Program-made: the position numbers and the translations under genes
In this document: piece after piece, positions 10,480 through 20,753 of the stretch
Numbering within the stretch: position 1 is the stretch's first letter
Layout of the letters: the number at the start of each line of letters is the position of its first letter
Notes under the pieces: model-generated
What the model was told of the DNA's origin: nothing
Database searches by the model: none
What the model saw: the letters and a program-made list of their open reading frames with translations, nothing else
Assembly: GCF_030247195.1 (NCBI RefSeq)
Contig: NC_080672.1
Span: forward strand, 94,374,113-94,438,112
Source of the DNA: Topomyia yanbarensis
Taxonomy: Eukaryota > Arthropoda > Insecta > Diptera > Culicidae
DNA: 64,000 bases
Reading direction: 5' to 3'

Positions 10480-11829
10480 ATGACCTCTGTTTCCGGTGTT
10501 GGTACTCCAGAGGATAATGCTGGCATGGCACCATCGCAGTCCTCGGTAATTGGTCCGCTCATTTTTTCCAAAGATGATTACGGAAGTCCTCCAGCAACCA
10601 GATTGGCGGATGATACATCGGTAGCCTGCATGTTGTGCGATGATATATACAACTTTCGACTAGGAGACTCGAGGGACCAGTACCTAGCGCATCTATACAT
10701 GATCCATCGTTTAGTGATTGCAGACGTTGATGAAGTTAGTTGTTTAGCCAGCTATAGCCAATTTTGGAAGGAACATTTTCGAGAACACCCACTGGAAAAG
10801 TTTTGTTCAGTTATGTTTATGAACCAACTGCCTGATGGTACCCCCGTGAACAAAGAAAAATACTTCCTGTTAAGTAATATTGAACCGATGGATAAGGAAT
10901 TAAGGCAGCGATTGAAGCGTGACATGATGGAATTAGTTTTAACGCGGCATCAATTTGAGCGAACCGATCGCAACTTTAATCGGGGTTGTTTATATTGTAA
11001 AGATTACCAAGCCGAAACTAGAGCGGATTTTGTGGAGCATCTCTACACAAAGCACTTTTTGCTGTTAGGCAAAGCGGAGAATTTAGTTTTCGTAGATGAA
11101 CTTGTGGACACTGTACGAGATAAGATGAAGCAATTAATATGTATATTCTGTGAAAAAATATTCAAGGATAGACCTACACTCAAGGAGCACATGAGAAAAA
11201 AAGGACACAAGCGAATAAATCCTGATCTGAAATTTTACGATCGTTTCTTTTTGGTCAATTATAAGAACGATCGGCTCAAGAAACCTGCTGCAAAACCACC
11301 GGTTTCGACAAAAATGCGAGCCAATGAGAACTCACCTTTCCATTCAGAAGACTCAGATTCAGATTGGTCCGATTGGTATGGTGAAGAACAGCCAACAACC
11401 TGCCTTTTCTGTTCGATTAGCGAACCGAAGATTGAGTGTCTGAAAGATCACATGAAAACAGATCACAACTTTGATTTTGATTCCCATGTAATCGGTTTGA
11501 ACTTCTATCAGCGGGTCAAGATTGTGAATTACATTCGAAGACAAATGCATGTATTGAGATGCGTACTCTGTCGTGAAGAGTTTTGCACTAAGGATCATCT
11601 GCTGGTGCATCTTAAGGAAGCTGCTCATTTCAGTATCGGAGAATCACAATACTGGGATCAACCCGAATATTTTTTCCCCACGTATGAAGATGATCAGTTT
11701 TTGTGCCATCTAGAAGACGATAGCCCAGATCAATCGGACGACAGCTCTATGGTTGTTTCTGAAAAGGTTAATGCCAACGTAAGTACCGAAGCAGAATCGC
11801 TTTCACTGGAAAATTTTAGATTGGAGTAA
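10480..11829 (+). CDS. ZNF277: Zinc finger protein 277 homologue
   Basis: A single-exon C2H2 zinc-finger protein of 449 residues, close to the roughly 450 residues of vertebrate ZNF277. Finger-like Cys pairs are at about C50/C53, C170/C173, C221/C224, C308/C311 and C361/C364, each followed by His pairs. The region between fingers three and four has the acidic tryptophan motif DSDWSDWYGEE. It is followed by GLNFYQRVKIVNYIRRQ before finger five and by EYFFPTYEDD after it, all characteristic of the ZNF277 family as I know it. The open frame extends upstream to 10378 without an ATG; 10480 is the first ATG and gives the family length. ZNF277 is a nuclear/cytoplasmic protein linked in other animals to ribosomal protein uS5 and to Polycomb function; that role here is inferred from family only. 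Confidence 0.9.
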   Translation: MTSVSGVGTPEDNAGMAPSQSSVIGPLIFSKDDYGSPPATRLADDTSVACMLCDDIYNFRLGDSRDQYLAHLYMIHRLVIADVDEVSCLASYSQFWKEHFREHPLEKFCSVMFMNQLPDGTPVNKEKYFLLSNIEPMDKELRQRLKRDMMELVLTRHQFERTDRNFNRGCLYCKDYQAETRADFVEHLYTKHFLLLGKAENLVFVDELVDTVRDKMKQLICIFCEKIFKDRPTLKEHMRKKGHKRINPDLKFYDRFFLVNYKNDRLKKPAAKPPVSTKMRANENSPFHSEDSDSDWSDWYGEEQPTTCLFCSISEPKIECLKDHMKTDHNFDFDSHVIGLNFYQRVKIVNYIRRQMHVLRCVLCREEFCTKDHLLVHLKEAAHFSIGESQYWDQPEYFFPTYEDDQFLCHLEDDSPDQSDDSSMVVSEKVNANVSTEAESLSLENFRLE

Positions 11830-11843
11830 TTAGATTGATTTTC

Positions 11844-11849
11844 AATAAA
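11844..11849 (+). terminator. Poly(A) signal of the ZNF277 homologue
   Basis: AATAAA lies 15 bases after the stop codon of the + strand gene, so the 3' UTR is probably very short. A second AATAAA lies near 11936-11941. Confidence 0.55.
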
Positions 11850-11986
11850 TATGGTTCGATTTACAAAGTGCACATTTTTTATAATGCTTAAACTCACATT
11901 TCCTATCGATTCATCAGGTAACGTAAAACAAATCGAAATAAAACTTTTTAAAGCATAACCAGAATTTTAATACGCCTTATAAGAAA

Positions 11987-12424
11987 CTACTTCCCATCTT
12001 CCAAGTCGAAACCATCACTTTCCACTTGGATACCGTTATCTGCTAACCTATCCTGCAATTGCTTGCTTAGTGCTTCCGCAAGACAGTTTCCAAATGAGTT
12101 GACATACGCTGGACTTATATGAGAAAGCAACGAATAGGGTGTTTCAAATCTCATGCTATCCGGATCCTGCTGGTCCATGCAATCAAATCGATCGCTTACA
12201 ATCTGAAGCCCTTCATGATTCAGCATGACGCAAACTGCGATACCTTCCAAGGTGCGTAAATTGATAAACGCAGCTGTGTCCGTTGGCAGAAGCTGGTCAG
12301 AAATTTTAACTTCCTTTGCGTGACGAGCGATATCTTGAATTACTCCGTTGGCTTCCTTGGTCCAGTCAATAGTTTCGTCCTGTTCCGAATAGAATTTTTC
12401 GTAAGAGTCTTCGTTCTCTCCCAT
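11987..12424 (-). CDS. GSKIP: GSKIP-domain protein (GSK3-beta interaction protein homologue)
   Basis: A 145-residue acidic protein in one exon. After a variable N-terminus (about residues 1-22) it matches the GSKIP/DUF727 domain: a helix with EANGVIQDIARHAKEV, AFINLRTLEG, then the signature PYSLLSHISPAYVNSFGN near residues 95-115 and a C-terminal amphipathic helix. Vertebrate GSKIP is 139 residues, binds GSK3-beta through this C-terminal helix and anchors PKA; the binding here is inferred from family. The ATG at 12424 is the first in frame. The gene converges on the ZNF277 homologue, with only about 157 bases between the stop codons. A possible ATTAAA signal (minus strand) is at 11966-11971. 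Confidence 0.85.
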   Translation of the reverse strand: MGENEDSYEKFYSEQDETIDWTKEANGVIQDIARHAKEVKISDQLLPTDTAAFINLRTLEGIAVCVMLNHEGLQIVSDRFDCMDQQDPDSMRFETPYSLLSHISPAYVNSFGNCLAEALSKQLQDRLADNGIQVESDGFDLEDGK

Positions 12425-13379
12425 CGCCAGATGGATATAGCAAACGTAGATTATTCAAAATAGCTTATTCGATTTCTATCACGAAGAATATTAACCTTCC
12501 TTTAGATATTAACAACAAACACGGATGAGAAAAGTAACTATTCGTGAACAATGATAACTCACTCAGTGCTGTCAAAAAACATCGAAGATTAATATTTTCG
12601 TTTATTTTCTGCAAAAGCAAAGGGCCAAACTGCAAAATTTGAATTAATTCGATCATGAACCGACCAAAGGGCCGAAGACGCAATGATATCGAATCGAGAA
12701 AAATAGCTTTGAAAATTAGCTTCAAAAAATTAAATCGTATTTTAACAGTGTTTGCATACTGCGCTTTCAAATGTATTGAAACACTTCAAAACAATACTAG
12801 TTTTCGGAAGCATTACGAAAATATTTTATATAATAACGTTTTCATTGATAAAATTGAAAAAAAATATATTTCGCCGAGTGTTGTTATGAAATGTTGATTA
12901 GGCCATTTTTGAGTCGCCCTCTTATTTTGACCACTCACAATTTCGCCCTGCAGTGTCGCCAGAAAACAAAAACCAAATGTGGGTTTCGCCGTGCTCGCCG
13001 GAGGGGAAAATTTGTTATTCTTCCCGGGCGTATCAAGCAGTTGGTTTTTGTTTAGGGCGACTCTGTTTACGGGCTTTGTAAACAATGATGCTGTCAATTT
13101 CGCCCGTACACACTACCTTAGAAATGCAGAGGCGTAATCCGCCTGGCGGCTTGTTTACAGTCGAAAGTCGGTTCCGCCGTTTTGTTTTTTTTATTGATTT
13201 TCATGAAGTGTGAATCATTGAGTTTTTATATTTATTATGAAGCATTTTTACTCCTCTTTAAGATATTACTCAAATCTCCGTTTGTGTACATTTGTTATAT
13301 AGGCCAATTTGTCGGTTCACGATCGAATTGTTGGCTCAGTATATTTTTTACGAATATTTAACCCACTGACCCAATCAGC
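12425..13379. other. Intergenic region upstream of the GSKIP gene
   Basis: This should hold the GSKIP promoter (minus strand), but no core motif is clear. A Lys-rich 80-codon ORF at 12655-12897 (+) is unlike anything I recognise and is not called. 12900-13110 repeats TCGCC/GGGCGA words and may be an old element. Confidence 0.4.
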
Positions 13380-13870
13380 GTGGCAAGCAGAAAGTTAGCA
13401 AAAGGTGGGCAAAGCGAAATTGATGCTGGCAGAGTTTCTGCGAGCATTTTGCGCGATTTGTACGAGAATTCTGGCAACGAATTCGCTGAAATGCAACAAC
13501 CATTTCTGACAGAAGCGGTTAAACCAACCGATCACTTTTATCCAGAATCCAGCCAGAAATGTACGGTCAAGATCTCTGCACGCTTCCTGCCACATCTTTG
13601 TCAGATATTTTGCTCGATTCGTGCTGAATTCTACCAGGTAGGAATTGCCAGGATCTTTGCACAGTTTATGTCCGAGTTATGCCAGGGTTTTGCTCGGTTC
13701 CTGTCAAAATTTGCCAGAAAACGCGAGCGAAGCCGAGTTTGCCCTAGCTCAACTAACTCGACAGGATACGCGCAGAAATCGGACAGGGCTGCCAAACCAA
13801 GACTTACAGAAATCTAAAAGAGTGGTCTCTGCCAGAAAATTTGCTCACTGGAGAGAAACCCTAAACATTT
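13380..13870. repeat. Degenerate repeat rich in CTGCCAGAAA words
   Basis: Short related segments recur on both strands: GCCAGAAA, TTGCTCGATTCGTGCTG, TTTGCTCGGTTCCTGTC, ATCTCTGCACGCTTCCTGCC and ATCTTTGCACAGTTTATGTC. The 145-codon ORF that spans it starts without an ATG and has a composition that just reflects these repeats. Probably an old transposable-element fragment of unknown class. Confidence 0.4.
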
Positions 13871-15404
13871 TTTCGAAACGTCCTTCGTTGGACGATTATG
13901 AGACCAATCGTTCTTAGGGGGTAGTTGTTTGTGTCAATCGCTCCGAATATTTTGAATTTTTGAAAAGATATGTTTATCGCATCAACTGACTCGGTATTTT
14001 ATTTTTACTGTTGATATTGTGAGGTTTAAAAGTATCTGCTGTTTTCTATTTGCTGTGAAAAAAAAAACAGCGGAGGACGCAATCGAAAAATTTGTTACCT
14101 AATGCAGGGCTATATTTATTACGAACAATGCAACAACCCATTTGCCAACGATAAACTAAAGATAGAGTGGATTTGGTTTTTCCATGCACCACTGAAGTTC
14201 GACCCTCCGATGCACACGTTGCACCGTCAGAGTGACAGATCGATAATAATTGCAATCGAAATTTTACGCAACAGCAGTCAGTGTTGATCTAGATTGCGTT
14301 TCCACGACAATGTATGATCCGTTGAAAAGTCTATGACAAGTGCATGCAATCACTGCGCGAAGACCGTCAAATTGGACGATAGCATTATCGGATGTATGCC
14401 CGAATAGAAATGTACAGTAACAAAACCATGATTTTCACTGTGACAGTACAGTAATTTTACAATAATTTATAGTAAGTTTTAGTGTTATGCTACAATACAA
14501 AAACAATAAACTTTAACGTTTTTACAGTAAATTTCAATGTAAAATAGACTTTTACAGTGAAAAAGGGGGGTGGTTATGTATCTTAACATTAAAAAAATCA
14601 ATTTTTCTCCATAAATTTTTTTCTCGAAAACAGTAAAATTTAATGTGAATGCACTGTATCAGTTTTTTGCTGAACAGTGAAATTTATTGTTACATGAAAT
14701 TTTATTGTAAATCTACTTTGAGAACTTGGCATCGAACAATGTTGAAACAGTAATAGCTATAATATGTATTGTTTTATGATTGTTTGTAGGGTAAATGCTA
14801 TTGTAAAATTCTATCCGGGTGGGCTTTTGCAAAAAAATGTGGTTCTTATACAATGCGGAAAACAAATCAGCAAGCCGTTCTTGGGAATTCTCGCGGAAAA
14901 CCTAGATTTATTTTGGATATGCATTGAATGTATCAAGCTGACGGGATTTGCTCGTTTTCGCGACATCATTTCTTCGCTTAGGTGTGCTATCGCTTGGAAA
15001 ACAGATGACCCCGGGGGGGGGACGCAATAGCAGGTTTAAGTACTTTGTATTCAATTAATCTGACTGCACAATCCATTTGCTTCACGCATTTGCCAATTAG
15101 GTCATTACATGAAGAATAAAATTATCCTTAACCGATAGACCTCATCATTCTAAATATAACAATATGTTCAATCTTTAAAACTTCAGATTGATTTTGAATT
15201 ACTTTTATAAAAAAAATATTAACACGTCCTCGTTTGGCACTATCGATCTTCCTTGCAGTGAATTTATCCATGTCTCTACAAACATATAAAAACGGCTTAA
15301 AAGCCGAATGAAATGAATCTTTCGCCGTTTATATAAGGCGCCTATGAACAGTTGCAGAAATTTTGAAATATTTTACTTTCAATTTAAAAGGTCTCAAGTA
15401 CAAA
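13871..15404. other. Gene-free stretch with ACAGTAA-rich segment
   Basis: 14400-14760 is dense in ACAGTAA/TTTACAGT/AATTTACTGT words on both strands, like a decayed element with internal short repeats. A G run occurs at 15013-15021. The remainder has no recognisable gene. Confidence 0.4.
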
Positions 15405-15840
15405 ATTTCAAAATATGATCATGAAAGTTTTGCGACTTTTGTATAATGCTTGTCATTTTGATAAGTACAAGGAATAATGAGTTCTGGTTTTTGGTATTCG
15501 TTAGCCATGCAATAATCACAGGTTGTACTGCAAATAACTCTGTTTGTTTACATTTCTCGACAAACATATGATTACGGCCTAAAAGCCAACTGTCAAAATC
15601 CACTTTGAAAGGAAATTCCAGACAAACCGTTACTAGTCGAACACAGTTCACAACAGTTTATGAAAGAGAAAGCTTTTCTCTTTCGTTTATTATCAACATC
15701 TGTGATTGGCGTGTAACGGTTTGTCCGGAATTTCCATTCAAAGTGGATTTTGACAGTTGGCTTTTCAGCCGTAATCATATGTTTGTCGAGATTTGTCACT
15801 ATTTTGAATCAGAACTTCGCGTTTTGAAAGATTGAAAAAT
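15405..15840. repeat. Dispersed repeat, empty-site paralogue of 24160-24235 plus 27030-27130
   Basis: 15410-15555 (TGTATAATGCTTGTCATTTT... TTTTTGGTATTCGTTAGCC... CAAATAACTCTGTTTGTTTA) matches the two flanks of the large retroposon at 24236-26989 as one continuous stretch. After the MITE at 15556-15790, the match resumes (TTTGTCACT..TTTGAATCAG) with 27099-27122. The locus therefore records an uninterrupted copy of the retroposon target, while the 27 kb locus records the MITE-free state. Confidence 0.7.
15556..15790. mobile_element. CTCGACAAAC long-TIR MITE, copy 2
   Basis: A 235-bp element starting CTCGACAAACATATGATTAC and ending GTAATCATATGTTTGTCGAG, with long mirrored arms. ATTT flanks it at 15552-15555 and 15791-15794. 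The related sequence at about 27095 has TTTACATTTGTTACT without the element, supporting the 4-bp duplication. Confidence 0.85.
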
Positions 15841-16079
15841 GGAGTGTTTAGCCTTTTCCAAAAAACACGTGACAATCAACCCTGATGGCAATAGCTCCAA
15901 TGATAGCCCATGCATCAAAATCGCTTCATACTACGCTTCACAGTGTGCGACTTGACTTCATATTGAGACACCATCAACTATACCTCGATGATGCGCGACA
16001 TATGCTACCTGTCTCGTTCACTCCCGTAGCTTGCGAGGCACTACTCGCTCGGGTCAGATGAATCGCCATTACGTTTTCG

Positions 16080-17011
16080 CGTTTGCAACTCCGGAACTAA
16101 AACGTGTGTGTTTGCTTGTGACGAAAAATCGGAAAATTTCGACCCGCACCTAACTCGGAACCGACCAAAAGTGGTAACGTTCGGTAGCGGAAGCTTTGTC
16201 TCCTCCTGTAGTAGTAGAATTTACCGGAGTGCTGTCCGTTCCGTCGCGTATGAATCAAATCTTTTTGAGGGTGTTAAGAATTTTCGCTTCGCTCGTCGGT
16301 GCGGTTTTCAGCAGGCCTTTTCCTCCCGACAGCGGTGTTTGTGAAGAGCGTAGTTGGATGCGGAAGATGTAGGCATAAGGCGGTCGCGGGGAAGAAGAGT
16401 AGTTACGTACGGTCACGGTATTTTTCCGATCGGAAAACGAATCGAAAAACTAGCCTTGCTTCCAATTTGCGGTGCCGGGAGCAGAGCTAATCGAAAAGGG
16501 AAGCATAGTGCCTAGAAGGTACAACCAAAAACGGAAGCAGCAGCTGAAATTATTGGATTCCGAGTTAGCTGGTTTTGTTTGTGTGTGTATATGTGATTCT
16601 GCGTCCCGAGAACAGGGACGGTAAACTGGAGCACTAGCGCTACGTGAACAAGTGTACACAACATTGCGTTGTTTCTGCAGAATCATCCGGGATTTCATCA
16701 TAATTTTCGACGTTTCTGTCAGCAAAGCAAAACAAAGAAAGAAACATACAGAGCGTATCGATCGTGCAAATGATTCATTATTTACAATATTGTAAAAACA
16801 TAAAAGTGAAACAAGAGAAGTCTAGAAGTGGTGCAAATAATAAATAGGTGTTCAGGGAGATTATTTCAAGCGAGCTTCGTTGCTATTGTAATTAGAATTG
16901 GTTTTATTTAGCACACCGTATGTCTGGAAATAGAAACGCCACGTTCTAGGAGCGTACATCTGTCGATCGTTTTCCAAGGAAAGCTAACAGTGGAACTGGC
17001 GATATAGTAAG
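16080..17011 (+). other. Putative 5' noncoding exon (MESR4-like gene)
   Basis: This stretch lacks the repeats seen on both sides, has mixed base composition and ends at AAG|GTAAGT, a consensus splice donor with the cut after 17011. The next downstream acceptor that leads into a recognised start codon is at 36600. I infer a first noncoding exon with transcription starting somewhere around 16000-16150; a TCAGATG at 16054 is Inr-like, but no DPE or TATA box is evident. ORFs in it are short. No transcript evidence is available, so the link across 19.6 kb is tentative. Confidence 0.35.
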
Positions 17012-17593
17012 GTAAGTTGAAGGATATAGTATCACTGTCTTTTTGTTAAATGCATGAATTTAATTGTCCCTTGGTATGCATTTTTCGGGACAGATACGAT
17101 CTATCCCTCTTGGGCTTTTTATCACAAAATTCGGTATGTTGTCAAAATGGCAACAGTATACAATGGTTAAGCTTCCCACCGTTATTTGTTGCTGATTCTT
17201 GGATTCACGTGCATCCAAAGTTGCAATTAGACCTCTAAATTCACAACAATAACACCTGAACAAATGGAGAATGGTAATCAAGATGATCGTTAATTCATCT
17301 TGCTTGAACGGATTCTTTGGTTTCGTGTTCGAATAGTCTAATATTTTAAAATTCTGGTTCTAATCGGTTCCGCCAAAGAGGAGAAACCGGGTTCATAAGG
17401 CTTAGATGGAATAAGGCACTTTGAAATACGTGTTTTTAAACCATTTTTAACCATTTTTTCAATCGAATTAACATTAAATTAGCTATGGAATGCGCGTTTT
17501 GATTAATCGCATCAGAAGTCACCACTAACTACTTAGTATTTGTATGTTTATTTGTGACGATAGCCTGTTAGCATATTTCGACGTCAACATTTC

Positions 17594-18262
17594 ATAAGGC
17601 ATTATATACAATATGCTCGTGTTGAGAAAATGGCGTCTGAAAAATTACCTCGTACTTTATATTCCCATTTATGAACAGGAGCTTGATTTAAGTACCAAAC
17701 AACTCAATGCCGTGTTAAATTAACCATTTTTTCCGAATAATATAACAGATTTATTAAAACAATTGTATTTTGAACGTTTTTTGTAGATAAATGTTTTGGT
17801 CCCTTTTGAAACATCGCACTGGTTTTGTGCCCTCTCCCATACTCCCTTTTCGGCGAGACGTTTGCTTATAGTGCGTGCGGGTGAGCCCTTTTGTTTACAG
17901 CAAATGATTATGTGACGTTTATTTTGATCCCTTTCTTGGTGTTGCGATGTTTTTGTTCCCTTTTCAAGTATAGTCTTTTTCATTAAGAAAAGGGCCCATA
18001 AACAATTTTTTCCGTTTTGTTGTTTGGTGTTTATGAGCCGTTAATTTTTGAGGGGAAGTGAAAGGGAACATAAGCAAAACAAGTTATTTTGCTTATGTGC
18101 CTTTTCGATAATCCATTATTTCCCCAACAGCCAGGTTTCAGAATCGTCTTATTTAAGGTATGTATAAAGCTTTGTTAGTGTCCATTTGAAGTAAGTATTA
18201 ACCGGAATTGTTTACGTTTTGTTTATCGGCCCATTTGAAATGTTCTCGTCGATTTGCCATAT
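17594..18262. repeat. Dispersed repeat module B, copy 1
   Basis: About 670 bp from AAGGCATTATATACAATATG to GAAATGTTCTCGTCGA, closely similar and in the same orientation to 33873-34532. It contains a hairpin around ACATAAGCAAAACAAG...ATTTTGCTTATGT. No TIR is evident at the module ends. Short ORFs are shared between copies but show no domain. Confidence 0.75.
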
Positions 18263-18519
18263 ATCAGGCCAAGGAAATATTAATTGATGAAATACATTTA
18301 GAAAGTACACAAGTGACGACCTAGCTAGCGCTGGATTGACGATAGCTCCAAAAACACTATTTTGTCCTCAACAAATCACTAGCTAAGCTTGATGTCCCAC
18401 AAGAAGAGGAGTTTATTTTTAAGCTAATCAGAGCTAGCGAGATCGAACATTGGTTCGGCTTAGTCGGCGAATGCAAGATGTACTTTGATATATTCCTCCC
18501 TGTATAGGGGTTAAAACCT

Positions 18520-19270
18520 TTCGCCTTTCCAAACATCATCAAGCTTTTTTTGTGCATCAGTGCTAAAGAGCCTCTCACAGAAGATGGTTATTGCATTACG
18601 CTTCAATACTGGTACATGGAGGATTCTGAGAGGGATTATGGGCCGTTTTTATTTTTTTAATCAATGATCAACCACTAGCCTGTGCGCGCTGGCAGGTCGA
18701 CGTGGATTGACTTCTGCTGTGGGCCGTGTTTGCAAACATTGTTCCAAAGCTTAATGGCGGTGTTCGTGGACGGTGGACATGGCTCGCAGTGGAGGTGTCG
18801 ATTTATCGGTCGGCTTCGTCATTGTGTGCAGGCTAAATCAAGACGTAGAAAAGTAGAAACCTATTAGTGTTAGTGTAGTAATAAATGTAGTTTTTGGTAC
18901 TATGTGCTAGTCGTATATGTATCTGTGTATGTGTTTGTCTGAGTATTTGTGACTGCTGGGTCTCGGAATGGATGCAGAACTGGCGTATATGATAGAATAA
19001 TAGGTAATTTTTCATAGGTAACTTTTTTCCGGTATTCAATTCGTGCGTTGGCTTCGATTTATTCGGGTAGATCGGATTGGAGAAATTAAGGTGTGATTAA
19101 TTTACTGACGTACGTGAATCATCCATTCCCGGTCCTCATAACATGATGAAATTCTAACAGAACGCAATTTCCGTTAATAGTAAATAAATATGATTTGCTG
19201 GTATTTAGATGAACTCAAGTAGTCTGATTGCCTGTGTTCTTTTATTCTACTTCAATAGTCTGTCCAAAAA
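18520..19270. repeat. Dispersed repeat modules A and C, copy 1
   Basis: Module A (about 18520-19092) resembles 33230-33870, including AAACATCATCAAGC, TGCATCAGTGCTA, CAACCACTAG and the word series TATCTGTGTATGTGTTTGTC. Module C (19098-19270, TTTACTGACGTACGTGAATC...) resembles 34528-34700. Here A runs directly into C, whereas at the other locus module B sits between them. Confidence 0.65.
18673..18838. mobile_element. Hairpin MITE, GCTGTGCACGCTGACG family, copy 2 (diverged)
   Basis: CTAGCCTGTGCGCGCTGGCA...GTGTTTGCAAACATTGTTCC and the mirrored right end ...GTCATTGTGTGCAGGCTA match the layout of 3874-4038. It is older and GC-richer, and it lies within repeat module A. Confidence 0.6.
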
Positions 19271-19505
19271 AGCAAAGAGTGGTTGAGTGGTAAGCGTAAC
19301 CGCCACTCATTCCAGTTGGCCTGGGCTCAATACCAACCGAGGTCGTTGAGATTTTTCCGAGGTGAAAAAATCTGTGGTCACGTCTTCCTTCGGAAGGGAT
19401 GTAAAGTCGTTCGTTGGTCCCGGTCCATGAGTTGATGGATCGATATTTCGTCCAGATAGTGGAGTCACCTCTCTGGCGTCGGTAAAAAAGAAGTAGAATC
19501 CAACT
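19268..19505 (+). mobile_element. tRNA-derived SINE
   Basis: The 5' part has a pol III A-box-like segment (GGTTGAGTGGTAAGCG) and, about 35 bp later, a B-box-like segment (GGGCTCAATACC, against GGTTCGANTCC). These are followed by a non-tRNA body containing TCTTCCTTCGGAAGGGATG and GTCCCGGTCCATGAGTTG. This is the usual head-and-body SINE layout, and the body resembles SINEs I associate with mosquitoes. It is followed by AAAAAAGAAGTAGAATCC rather than a clean tail. The minus-strand ORFs across it are chance. Confidence 0.6.
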
Positions 19506-19715
19506 TCTATACTTACTAACAAATATCCTCATCCAGTGATACTTGTGGAGAGCGCAGTAGTATATACGGCCTCTAGCAAAAGCAAGTATCGGACTAACTT
19601 CCTTTTCCTTCCGCGATCTACGTTCGGGCCTGGACGGCGCCGGAATTGATCAATAAACACTTTAGGATTACCAGGAGTTGCACATTGAAAGATATTTCGC
19701 TACTCCCAAGCATAA

Positions 19716-20745
19716 TCATCTACTGATTCCCTGTGCAACTTCAGCTAGTCCAGATCGATAACGATAACAATAACGAAGTAGCAGCTAGGGGTGGTCGCAC
19801 AAGTTCAAGCTTCAATAGTCTGTCCAAAACAGCAGGGTCGCCTTCTAGGACCGAAAATGCCTTTGAAAGGGAACGGCATTTAAAGGAAATTAGAAAGTCC
19901 TCTGGACAACCGAAAGACACAGAGGGTAGGGGTAAAACCATCGTATAGGGAGGTAGTTAACAGTGTAGGCATCAGAGTTAAAAATAATCGAAGTTTTTTT
20001 TTTGACGGCTGAAAATGAACCTGATGCGACTCGCGGTGAATAGAAAAAATATTCATTCAAATATCCATGTTATTCATTCAGTTGAATATCGTACGATATA
20101 TTCATTTCACTGATTATCTAGGAAAATGTTTACAAATGCTGGTGAAGCATATGAAACAACAATCATCATCGCTTGCATTATGCCAGGGTCTACTTTGATG
20201 CGTTTGATTCGTTGCTGCACGGTCGCTTCGTGTAATAATCGGTACCGAATGAAAATCTGCATGGATGAATGGGCGATTTGTTCGTTTGACGTTTTCAGCT
20301 GCGTCACTGAATATTGAAAATGAATGCGGCTGAATATGATCAATTTTCATTCAATGAATTTGAATATTTTTAACTCTGGTAGGCATACTGCCAAAGGACT
20401 ACCCTAACTTAGAGCTATCAATGGAGCAGTTGCTTGCAACGCAAAAAACTGTTCTAAATAGAGTAATGCACCAGCGCAAGGAGAATTTAACACCCAATTT
20501 TGGGAATTGCCAGGCCAGGTTACTTGATTCTCATTTGTGAAAATCAGGAAACATCGGAATGGGTTAAAAGCATAATAGCTAGTACAATTTCCTGGGAGGG
20601 TGCAGAGCTTGTTGCGGTGGATGAGGATCATAGCCCGCAACCGGAGACACTAATCGGATTCTTCCCTGCGAGTTCAGGTGATAGCAATGAAGAATCTGAC
20701 ATACTGGCTCTTTTAGAAGCTCAAAATGATGGTGGATAAATGGTA
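19716..20745 (+). pseudogene. Retroelement ORF fragment (DUF4780-like), split by a hAT-type MITE
   Basis: Two coding-like fragments flank the insertion 19973-20378. The first (19733-19948) encodes a Ser/Asn-rich stretch. The second (20387-20739) encodes NLELSMEQLLATQKTVLNR, then in another frame ICENQETSEWVKSIIAS, ISWEGAELVAVDE and DILALLEAQNDGG. The pattern W..EGA.L.VV, then ...LL..QN.G resembles DUF4780-type domains found in insect retroelements; that assignment is from memory. Frameshifts show it is dead. Confidence 0.45.
19973..20378. mobile_element. hAT-type MITE with 8-bp target duplication
   Basis: A 406-bp element starting CAGAGTTAAAAATAATCGAA and ending ATATTTTTAACTCTG (reversed CAGAGTTAAAAATAT). 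GTAGGCAT lies directly outside both ends (19965-19972 and 20379-20386). CAGAG ends with an exact 8-bp duplication are diagnostic of hAT transposition. Its interior is noncoding and rich in ATTCATT words. Confidence 0.9.
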
Positions 20746-20753
20746 GATCTTTT

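Noticed and set aside
12655..12897. 80-codon Lys-rich ORF starting with ATG, head-to-head with GSKIP
   Set aside because: AT-rich, no recognised domain, no splice or poly(A) context; most likely chance.
13380..13817. 145-codon ORF rich in SARFLPHLCQIF-like repeats
   Set aside because: Starts without an ATG and reflects internal DNA repeats.
20107..20350. Overlapping 63-78-codon ORFs on both strands
   Set aside because: They lie inside the noncoding hAT-type MITE.
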